In this document: positions 1 through 5,613 of the stretch, in pieces
Position numbering within the stretch: position 1 is the stretch's first letter
Layout of the letters: each line of letters starts with the position of its first letter
Origin: Nitrospirota bacterium
GTDB lineage: Bacteria > Nitrospirota > Thermodesulfovibrionia > Thermodesulfovibrionales > UBA1546
Length of the DNA: 7,611 nucleotides
Direction of reading: 5' to 3'
Assembly: GCA_004298625.1 (NCBI GenBank)
Contig: SCSY01000299.1
Coordinates: 1-7,611, forward strand
The notes under the pieces: model-generated
What the model saw: the letters and a program-made list of their open reading frames with translations, nothing else
Told to the model about the DNA's origin: nothing
Database searches by the model: none
Position numbers and translations under genes: made by a program

Positions 1-1016
1 TGAGGTCTTCATTATACAGACATCTCCTCAGTGCAGAATCAATGGCTGAAAAGATACTAAGTTCAGAGGGTAAAAAAACAAAAGGGGAAATAGTTACAAA
101 AGTTACAGAAGGGGAAAAGGCGGAAAAAATTACAGAATTCATTGAGGAAGGCGATCTTGATTGCGACGGGTTTAAGGATATATGCGCAGGCCATGGAGAT
201 ATAACGGCATTTTTTACGGAAAATAGCGGCTCTCTCGTTGAGCTTTCACTCAAAAGCAGACAGGTCAATACGCTCGATATACTCACCCGCAGGCCTGAGG
301 CGTATCATTCCAAAATACTGGAGGCAACACAAAATGATTCAGAAGGAACAAAGACAATTCACGACAGGTTTCTTGTTAAGGAAGAGGGTCTTCTAAATTG
401 CCTTGTATATGATAATTACAGAAGGACCTCGCTGCTGGACCACTTTTTCGATTATAATATAAAGCTTGATGACTTGATAAGGTCGGAATATGATGAAAAG
501 GGTGATTTTATAGGCAGCCCTTATCGTCTGGAGCGGATTGAGAAGAAAGGGCGCACTGGCGTCAGGCTCACAAGGGAAGGGATTGTTTCAGGCTGTGCGG
601 TGAAGATTGACAAGGCTGTGTTATTTCAGGGGTCTGCCGGAGCTGGCAAAAAAACCGGGCTAAGGGTTGATTACCTGCTCGAGGGCAGGTGTGACGGCAT
701 ATTCGCGATAGAATTCAATCTTTCATTTTTAGGTTCTCCGTATGCCGCCGTGCATGCAGGAAATAAATCTCTTTTCATAAAAGACAAAGGCATGCATAAC
801 GCTGTAAAGGGATTTTACATCAAGGACGAATTTCTCAATCTGAAAATGGAATTTTCTTTTGATGAAGATATGGATTTGTGGCATTATCCTGTAGAGACTG
901 TTTCTCTGTCGGAGCAGGGAGTCGAGAGGCTGTATCAGGGCACATCATTTTTGTTTATGAAAAAACTCGCTTTAAACGGCAGTAAGAAATCAGGATTCAG
1001 CATTAAATTTAGTTGA
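1..1016 (+). CDS. GH57 alpha-amylase / 4-alpha-glucanotransferase, C-terminal part (5' end outside window)
   Basis: The frame is open from the left edge (first full codon at 3), and 13 codons before the first ATG at 42 still read like the family (LYRHLLSAE resembles the helical segment that follows the catalytic barrel). The true start therefore lies upstream, and ATG 42 is internal. Counting from that ATG, residues about 38-90 hold a DxDxDG-like loop (DLDCDG) and the phrase LDILTRRPEAYHSK. Residues about 105-140 hold IHDRFL...YDNYRRTSLLDHFF, and residues about 283-305 hold WHYPVETVSLSEQGVERLYQG. This matches the C-terminal beta-sandwich (DUF1926, Pfam PF09095) of GH57 enzymes that cut or transfer alpha-1,4-glucan chains of starch, glycogen or maltodextrin. 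The catalytic barrel is not in view, so amylase and glucanotransferase cannot be told apart. The stop lies 7 bases before the next gene, so co-transcription is likely. No signal peptide can be judged. Confidence 0.9.
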   Translation, partial: RSSLYRHLLSAESMAEKILSSEGKKTKGEIVTKVTEGEKAEKITEFIEEGDLDCDGFKDICAGHGDITAFFTENSGSLVELSLKSRQVNTLDILTRRPEAYHSKILEATQNDSEGTKTIHDRFLVKEEGLLNCLVYDNYRRTSLLDHFFDYNIKLDDLIRSEYDEKGDFIGSPYRLERIEKKGRTGVRLTREGIVSGCAVKIDKAVLFQGSAGAGKKTGLRVDYLLEGRCDGIFAIEFNLSFLGSPYAAVHAGNKSLFIKDKGMHNAVKGFYIKDEFLNLKMEFSFDEDMDLWHYPVETVSLSEQGVERLYQGTSFLFMKKLALNGSKKSGFSIKFS

Positions 1017-1023
1017 GGGTTTC

Positions 1024-2760
1024 ATGGGAGGATATGTGAGAGGGGCTAAAAAGTTCAAGGGTTCAAGGGTGAAAGGGTTCAAAAGTCTGTTCACTATTCA
1101 CTATTCACTATTCACTGTTTTTTTACTGTTCACTATTCACTGTTCACTGCTCCCTGCCTATGCCGATGATAATCCTCTTAATATGATGCGGGACGAGGTC
1201 CTTTCATATTTTAAACCCATGAAGGGCAGGATTAAATCAATAAGCAATGGAAGCGCGGTAGCCGATATCGGCATTAAATCAGATGTTAAAAAAGGAATGC
1301 GCTTTACTGTCTTCAGAGAAGGGACTCCGTTTCTGCATCCTGTTACCAAAGAACCCATAGGGCTGCTTGAAACAGTGACGGGAAAGGCTGAGGTCAGGGA
1401 TGTCGGCTCCGATACATCAGCTATTGTTATCCTCAAGGGTGATGTTAAAGAGTCCGACAGGATAAGGGTTCCGGAGACAGGAGTTCGTGTGCTTTTTTAT
1501 CATCGCAGGAATGTTGACTGGAGCCTTGCAGATTCGTATTACAGGCTGTTGAAGGACAGCGGAAGGTTCGAGCTCATGGATACGGCGCTTGAGACCGACA
1601 GCGATGCGGAGGTAATTGCAGAGGCGAAGAGGCTGAATGCAGATGTTGCGCTTATCCTGTCTGCGAAAGAGGCCGGAGGCGACAATCTACTCATGCAGAG
1701 ACTGTTATGGGTTGATAATTCCGTAAAGTTTGCAGAGATCGAGACTAAGGTTCCTTTTGCATTTATGAAAGAGGTTAAGTTCGGCGAGGAATTTTTCGGC
1801 CCTCAAAAAATTGACGTAAGGCTTTATGTTGACCTGCCTTTTGGGGTGAGGTTGATTGCATCCGGCGATATTGACGGCGACGGAAAAGCAGAAATATTGC
1901 TGAGCACGGGCAAGGACGTGCGTTTTTATATGTCCGGCGGCGAACTCAGCCGCCGCTATGAGATTAAGGGCGCTGCAATGGACGACCATCTCCGGCTCGA
2001 TGTGATGGATTTAAACAAAGACGGGCGGGATGAAGTCCTGATCACTATTATGAAGGATGAAAAAATAATCTCGCGCATATATGAGTTAAGGGATGATAAG
2101 TTTTCCGTGCTTTGGGAGAGCAATGTTTTTTTGAGGCGCATGGGGAATGAGCTTATTGCGCAGGCATATACTGCCGGAGAAGGATACAGAGGTCCTGTCT
2201 TTACGGTTATATGGAAAGACGGATATAAGAAAGGCGGCAATCTAAGCCTTCCAAACGATGTTAATATTTACGATTTTGTCTACATAAATGAGTCCGACGG
2301 CAGAAGGTTGATTCTCGCATACGACGATGCGGGATACCTTAACCTCTACGACGACGGCAAGAGGATATGGCGCAGCGCAGAGGATTACGGGGGTTTTCTG
2401 ACAAAATTCAAAAGGCCGGCTCCGACTGTAATGACGGACAGGGGAGAATGGGCGATAAAAGACAGGCTCTCCATGCAGAACAGGGAGGTCTTTGTTATAA
2501 AGAGGGTGCCGCTTGTTGGAATGGCAAAGGGGATGGGATACGGCAATTCTCAGATCAGGAGCTTGTGGTGGACCGGGATTTCGATGGAGGAAAGGGTTGT
2601 CGTAGAGAATATTTCAGGGACCGTGCTTGATTATGCGCTTGAAGGCGACAGGCTTATTGTGCTTGACAGGCCGTCGTTCGGTTTAAAAGTGGGAAATATC
2701 TTCAAGGGGGAAAGCCCCCTCGGCAGCGTGCTTTACATATATTCACTTAAGGGGAGGTAA
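1024..2760 (+). CDS. Exported VCBS/FG-GAP beta-propeller protein with FlgT-C-like N-terminal domain, function unknown
   Basis: I do not recognise a named gene. Numbering from ATG 1024, residues 1-47 look like a Sec signal peptide: a basic start (KKFKGSRVKGFK), a hydrophobic core at about 22-43, and a likely signal peptidase I cut after A47 (AYA|DD). No lipobox surrounds Cys40. Residues about 66-149 (GRIKSISNGSAVADIG... to GDVKESDRIRV) resemble the small beta-barrel domain at the C-terminus of flagellar protein FlgT. Residues about 150-255 look alpha/beta (DSGRFELMDTA, LNADVALILSA), vaguely like TolB-N or CsgG folds. From about 265 to the end, beta-propeller repeats follow, with two calcium-loop motifs: D282-x-D284-x-D286-G...E290 and D329-x-N331-x-D333-G...E337. 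The protein is probably periplasmic or outer-envelope. It ends 2 bases before uppS, and its last codons carry the uppS ribosome binding site, so the two are translationally linked. GTG 1036 is an alternative start. Confidence 0.85.
   Translation: MGGYVRGAKKFKGSRVKGFKSLFTIHYSLFTVFLLFTIHCSLLPAYADDNPLNMMRDEVLSYFKPMKGRIKSISNGSAVADIGIKSDVKKGMRFTVFREGTPFLHPVTKEPIGLLETVTGKAEVRDVGSDTSAIVILKGDVKESDRIRVPETGVRVLFYHRRNVDWSLADSYYRLLKDSGRFELMDTALETDSDAEVIAEAKRLNADVALILSAKEAGGDNLLMQRLLWVDNSVKFAEIETKVPFAFMKEVKFGEEFFGPQKIDVRLYVDLPFGVRLIASGDIDGDGKAEILLSTGKDVRFYMSGGELSRRYEIKGAAMDDHLRLDVMDLNKDGRDEVLITIMKDEKIISRIYELRDDKFSVLWESNVFLRRMGNELIAQAYTAGEGYRGPVFTVIWKDGYKKGGNLSLPNDVNIYDFVYINESDGRRLILAYDDAGYLNLYDDGKRIWRSAEDYGGFLTKFKRPAPTVMTDRGEWAIKDRLSMQNREVFVIKRVPLVGMAKGMGYGNSQIRSLWWTGISMEERVVVENISGTVLDYALEGDRLIVLDRPSFGLKVGNIFKGESPLGSVLYIYSLKGR
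1027..1031 (+). promoter_or_regulatory. GGAGG ribosome binding site that would favour a GTG start at 1036
   Basis: GGAGG sits 4 bases before an in-frame GTG at 1036. ATG 1024 has only a GAGG at 1015-1018, 5 bases upstream and overlapping the previous stop. Starting at 1036 removes four residues and leaves the signal peptide (MRGAKKFKG...) intact. The sequence does not settle which is used. Confidence 0.45.
1054..1085 (+). repeat. Degenerate 8-bp tandem repeat (TTCAAGGG), four units
   Basis: The four consecutive octamers are TTCAAGGG, TTCAAGGG, TGAAAGGG and TTCAAAAG. They lie inside the coding region and encode the basic n-region of the signal peptide (FKGSRVKGFK). They are followed after 4 bases by the heptad array, so the two arrays form one repeat-built segment. 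Confidence 0.75.
1090..1149 (+). repeat. Heptanucleotide tandem repeat TTCACT(A/G), 4 + 3 units, coding for a signal peptide core
   Basis: TTCACTA occurs at 1090, 1097 and 1104 and TTCACTG at 1111. After 11 bases of T-rich sequence come TTCACTA at 1129 and TTCACTG at 1136 and 1143. Because 7 is not a multiple of 3, the array cycles through all three frames and yields a seven-residue amino acid period (FTIHYSL, FTIHCSL). All three frames of the unit are free of stops and mostly hydrophobic. It resembles the short tandem heptamers (STRR-like) scattered in some bacterial genomes, usually between genes. Confidence 0.9.
2753..2757 (+). promoter_or_regulatory. Ribosome binding site of uppS supporting its GTG start
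   Basis: GGAGG (within GGGGAGG, 2751-2757) lies 5 bases before GTG 2763 and directly precedes the TAA stop of the propeller gene. It decides the non-ATG start of uppS and implies translational coupling between the two genes. Confidence 0.85.
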
Positions 2761-2762
2761 GG

Positions 2763-3479
2763 GTGTTATTATCCGAAAAAATCCCGGCGCATGTCGGGAT
2801 AATAATGGATGGAAATGGAAGATGGGCGGAATTGCGCGGTCTTCCGAGGATTGAGGGTCACAGAAGAGGCTCGGAAAGGGTAAGGGAGATTATTGCCGCT
2901 GCAATGGAGGTTGGAATAAAGACCTTGACCATTTATGTCTTTTCTCTCGAAAACTGGCAGAGGCCCAAAGCCGAAGTTACAACCTTGATGAAACTTCTTG
3001 AGATATATCTCAGGAATGAATTTAATGAGTTTATGGAAAAAGGGATTGTGTTCAGGACGATAGGCGAGACCTGGAGGCTGCCTGACAATATACAGGCGCT
3101 GATAACCGAAACAGAGGCAAGAACGGCAGGCAATACCGGCATGACTTTGATTTCTGCCCTGAGTTACGGGGGGAGGAATGAGATTATCCGGGCCGTGAAA
3201 AAGGTTATTTCCGCAGGCATTGACCCGGAAAAGATTACAGAAGATTCTTTTGATTCTTTTCTCGATACAGCAGGCATTTCATCTCCGGACCTTATAATAA
3301 GGACGAGCGGAGAAAGGCGCATAAGCAATTTCCTGCTCTGGCAGGGCGCATATTCCGAATTTTATTTCACGGATACGCTCTGGCCCGATTTCACAAAAGA
3401 AGAGTTTTATCTTGCGCTTCATGACTACCAGATGCGGGAGAGAAGGTTCGGCGCTGTGCCTCTGAGGGCCAAGCCCTGA
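2763..3479 (+). CDS. uppS: Isoprenyl transferase (undecaprenyl diphosphate synthase)
   Basis: This cytoplasmic cis-prenyltransferase condenses IPP onto farnesyl diphosphate to give undecaprenyl diphosphate, the precursor of the lipid carrier for peptidoglycan and O-antigen. At 238 aa it has the normal family length. All family blocks are visible: HVGIIMDGNGRWA at 10-22 with catalytic-type D16, N18 and R20; GHRRGSERVREI; IYVFSLENWQRP; ALSYGGRNEI; and the terminal block R180-T-S-G-E184...R186-x-S-N...LLWQ...YSEFYF followed by WPDF. The start is GTG 2763, chosen for the strong GGAGG five bases upstream and because the family motif begins nine residues later. The gene follows the propeller gene by 2 bases and precedes cdsA by 1 base. 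Nothing is missing or truncated. The exact chain length of the product is inferred from bacterial homologues. Confidence 0.97.
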   Translation: MLLSEKIPAHVGIIMDGNGRWAELRGLPRIEGHRRGSERVREIIAAAMEVGIKTLTIYVFSLENWQRPKAEVTTLMKLLEIYLRNEFNEFMEKGIVFRTIGETWRLPDNIQALITETEARTAGNTGMTLISALSYGGRNEIIRAVKKVISAGIDPEKITEDSFDSFLDTAGISSPDLIIRTSGERRISNFLLWQGAYSEFYFTDTLWPDFTKEEFYLALHDYQMRERRFGAVPLRAKP

Positions 3480-3480
3480 T

Positions 3481-4290
3481 ATGCATCTGAAAAGGTTGCT
3501 CATTGCTTTTATTGCGCTGCCCCTTGCTTATTTCTATATAACAAAACTGCCGGCAGGATATTTTCTTTTTTTGCTTATAGCTGTCTCGGTTGCTGCGCAG
3601 TATGAATTTTATTCGATGTATAAGGTTAAGGCCCTGCTGAAATATACAGGCATTGTTTTCGGGGTGTTTATAATTTTAGCCTTTAGCCTTCAGCCCTCTC
3701 TTCTCAGTCTTAAGCCTTTTGATTTGTTTGCAGTCTTATTTATCATAATGGCCTCGATAAGACTTTTTTTAAAACGAAGCCCTGAGTCTTCGCTGCTTGA
3801 TATAGCAACCACGGTGACTGCTGTCGTATATATCCCTTTGCTGCTTGGTTATCAGATATACCTCAGGAATCAGGGATATGAATGGATAATATTCCTTTAC
3901 GGGTGCGTATGGGCCTCAGACAGTCTGGCGTATTATGCAGGCAAAGGTCTCGGCAGGAAGAAGCTCTATGAGGAAATAAGCCCTAACAAGACAGTTGCAG
4001 GGGCTGTTGGTTCGATAGCAGGGGGGGCTGCAGGCGCAGTTATTCTTAAGACGGTATTTATAGCTTCTATGGCCTTGCCGTTGTCTAAGGGGATCATTCT
4101 CGGGATAATTATCGGCGCAGTAACTATCATAGGGGATCTGGTTGAGTCCATGTTCAAGCGGGATGCCGGAGTTAAAGACTCAAGTAATATATTTCCAGGA
4201 CACGGCGGTCTGCTTGATAAACTTGATGGCGCGCTGTTTGCCGGGCCTGTGCTCTACTGGGTTTCCATATTTTTAGGGTTGATCCAATGA
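3481..4290 (+). CDS. cdsA: Phosphatidate cytidylyltransferase (CDP-diacylglycerol synthase)
   Basis: This inner-membrane enzyme makes CDP-diacylglycerol from phosphatidate and CTP, the branch point to bacterial phospholipids. The 269 aa product has normal length and is strongly hydrophobic, with about seven or eight membrane segments (for example around 5-22, 55-73, 76-93, 170-190, 196-216 and 249-268). Family motifs are WASDSLAYYAGKGLGR followed by ISPNKTVAGAVG in the middle, and the C-terminal signature from S223-M-F-K-R227 through K232-D233 to H241-G-G...D246-K-L-D249. The signature normally reads D-R-x-D; here Arg is replaced by Lys247, a conservative change. ATG 3481 is one base after the uppS stop. 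The nearest purine run (GAGGG, 3464-3468) is rather distant, so translation probably depends on coupling to uppS. Its last four bases overlap the dxr start (ATGA). Confidence 0.95.
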   Translation: MHLKRLLIAFIALPLAYFYITKLPAGYFLFLLIAVSVAAQYEFYSMYKVKALLKYTGIVFGVFIILAFSLQPSLLSLKPFDLFAVLFIIMASIRLFLKRSPESSLLDIATTVTAVVYIPLLLGYQIYLRNQGYEWIIFLYGCVWASDSLAYYAGKGLGRKKLYEEISPNKTVAGAVGSIAGGAAGAVILKTVFIASMALPLSKGIILGIIIGAVTIIGDLVESMFKRDAGVKDSSNIFPGHGGLLDKLDGALFAGPVLYWVSIFLGLIQ

Positions 4291-5444
4291 AGCGGATAAC
4301 AATTCTCGGTTCGACAGGCTCGATAGGGAGAAGCGCGCTTGAAGTAATCTCAAAGCGCAGGGACAGGTTTAAGGTTGTCGGCCTGACTGCTGGAAGCAAC
4401 ATAAGATTGATCGAGGAGCAGGTAAAGACTTTTAAGCCTGAAATAATTGCCGTAGCCGATGAGGCGGATGCTCTGAGGTTAAGAAAAAAACTCGGCATGG
4501 AAGTCCTGTCAGGAGCCTCCGGCATTTCGGAGGTTGCTTCATATAACAGGTCTGATTTTGTGCTTTCGGCAATCGTTGGTTTTGCAGGTCTTTTGCCGAC
4601 ACTTTCTGCTGTAAGGGCGGGAAAGGTAATCGGGCTTGCCAATAAAGAGTCCCTTGTTGTTGCAGGCGAGATAGTTATGGAGGATGCAGCAAAATACGGG
4701 GCAAAAATAATTCCTGTGGACAGCGAGCACAGCGCAATATTTCAGTGCATCGAAGGGAGGGGCAGGGACTCCATAAAACGGATAGTGCTTACTGCCTCAG
4801 GCGGCCCTTTTTTCGGCAGGACCAAAGCCGAGTTGAGCAAGGTGACTCCGGAAGATACCCTGAAACACCCCAACTGGGATATGGGCAGGAAGATAACGAT
4901 AGACTCTGCAACGCTTATGAATAAGGGGCTTGAGGTCATAGAGGCGCATCATCTTTTTGGTTTTTCTTCAGATAAGATTGATGTGCTTGTACATCCTCAG
5001 AGCATAGTCCATTCAATGATTGAGTTTAAAGACAGGAGTTATCTGGCGCAGCTTTCAGTCCCTGATATGAAGGGCCCCATAGCTTATGCGCTTTCATATC
5101 CTGAAAGGCTTGAGAACCATATAGCAGCCCTTGACTTAAGCATGATTGAAAAACTCACATTCCGGAAACCTGATACAGAATGTTTTCCCTGTCTTTTATA
5201 CGCGTATGAGGCGTCTAAAGAAGGCGGCACAATGCCTGCTGTTTTAAATGCCGCAAATGAGGTTGCCGTGGATGCATTTCTTCAAAAAACAATAGGGTTT
5301 AATGATATTCCTGCTATAATTAAAGACACCATGAATTCGCACAGGACAGAGGCTGTCAGGGAGATTGATGCGGTTATCAGAGCGGACAGATGGGCAAGGG
5401 AAAAGGCGAGGGAAAGTATTAATGGCTTTTCAGGCAGGACATAG
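4287..5444 (+). CDS. dxr: 1-deoxy-D-xylulose 5-phosphate reductoisomerase
   Basis: Cytoplasmic Dxr (IspC) converts DXP to 2-C-methyl-D-erythritol 4-phosphate with NADPH, the committing step of the MEP isoprenoid pathway; it is the target of fosmidomycin. At 385 aa it has the usual size. Visible motifs are the N-terminal NADPH fold G8-S-T-G-S-I-G14, NKESLV, the metal/substrate residues D145-S146-E147 in PVDSEHSAIF, LTASGGPFF, HPNWDMGRKITIDSATLMNK with N212, K213 and E216, VHPQSIVHSMIEF, PDMKGPIAYALSYPERL and a C-terminal AANEVAVDAFL. ATG 4287 overlaps the cdsA stop by four bases, and AGGG at 4275-4278 is the likely ribosome binding site. Together with uppS it puts the first and a late step of carrier-lipid synthesis in one unit. 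The final codons and the TAG stop lie inside the left arm of a palindromic repeat element. Confidence 0.98.
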   Translation: MKRITILGSTGSIGRSALEVISKRRDRFKVVGLTAGSNIRLIEEQVKTFKPEIIAVADEADALRLRKKLGMEVLSGASGISEVASYNRSDFVLSAIVGFAGLLPTLSAVRAGKVIGLANKESLVVAGEIVMEDAAKYGAKIIPVDSEHSAIFQCIEGRGRDSIKRIVLTASGGPFFGRTKAELSKVTPEDTLKHPNWDMGRKITIDSATLMNKGLEVIEAHHLFGFSSDKIDVLVHPQSIVHSMIEFKDRSYLAQLSVPDMKGPIAYALSYPERLENHIAALDLSMIEKLTFRKPDTECFPCLLYAYEASKEGGTMPAVLNAANEVAVDAFLQKTIGFNDIPAIIKDTMNSHRTEAVREIDAVIRADRWAREKARESINGFSGRT

Positions 5445-5577
5445 CATTCTCGCTCATTCTCACTGCGCTCCGAGGATTTTGCCTCACAACCCCCTTAAAT
5501 CCCCCTTAACAAAGGGGGACTTAGGGGGTTGTTGGACTATCGGCAAAATAAACCGCTCAAATACTATGCCCTGCCTG
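5431..5577. repeat. Compound palindromic repeat element overlapping the dxr stop (MITE/REP-like)
   Basis: The outer arms CAGGCAGGACATAGCATT (5431-5448) and AATACTATGCCCTGCCTG (5560-5577) pair over 18 positions with two mismatches. Further in, ATTTTGCC (5476-5483) pairs with GGCAAAAT (5542-5549) perfectly, and a C/G-rich hairpin sits in the centre (5487-5531). The right arm shares TCAAATACTATGCCCT with the hairpin at 7128-7170. CGCTCA occurs directly repeated at 5451-5456 and 5554-5559, bracketing a 97-base segment, which suggests a nested insertion. The element fills most of the dxr-rseP spacer and may affect read-through into rseP. It has no coding capacity that I can support. The mobile-element reading is inference. 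Confidence 0.75.
5487..5531. repeat. C/G-rich central hairpin of the spacer (CCCCCTTAA...GGGGG)
   Basis: The left arm at 5487-5507 (CAACCCCCT, then TAAATCCCCCTT) pairs with 5512-5531 (AAGGGGGACTTAGGGGGTTG). There is one unpaired T, one A-C mismatch (5499/5520) and a four-base loop AACA (5508-5511). No T-run follows on the + strand, so it is not a classical intrinsic terminator. I recall similar CCCCCTTAAATCCCCC palindromes as dispersed repeats in several bacterial genomes, but cannot verify that here. Confidence 0.8.
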
Positions 5578-5601
5578 TGGTAGAGTTAATGAAATCGAGT
5601 T

Positions 5602-5606
5602 AGGAG
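5602..5606 (+). promoter_or_regulatory. Ribosome binding site of rseP
   Basis: AGGAG lies 7 bases before ATG 5614. rseP is not coupled to the preceding gene, so it carries its own good site. No convincing -35/-10 pair was found in the short stretch between the palindromic element and this site. Confidence 0.8.
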
Positions 5607-5613
5607 ATAAAAA

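Noticed and set aside
1054..1149. Possible CRISPR-like array
   Set aside because: Units of 7-8 bases are directly adjacent with no spacers; these are simple tandem repeats.
1935..1955. CGGCGGC / GCCGCCG perfect 7-bp inverted repeat with 7-base loop in the propeller gene
   Set aside because: It is inside a coding region between two propeller strands, has no T-run, and is compatible with chance in Gly/Arg codons.
2705..2720. AGGGGG-AAAG-CCCCCT small hairpin near the end of the propeller gene, 42 bases before uppS
   Set aside because: Six pairs only, no T-run, coding on both sides, and the tight coupling to uppS argues against a terminator.
4172..4642. 156-codon open frame on the minus strand across the cdsA/dxr junction
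   Set aside because: It is opposite two conserved coupled genes and is explained by codon bias on the sense strand.
5365..5583. 72-codon + strand open frame running from dxr into the palindromic spacer
   Set aside because: It overlaps dxr out of frame and then translates the repeat element (PLKSPLTKGDLGG), a typical artefact of such repeats.
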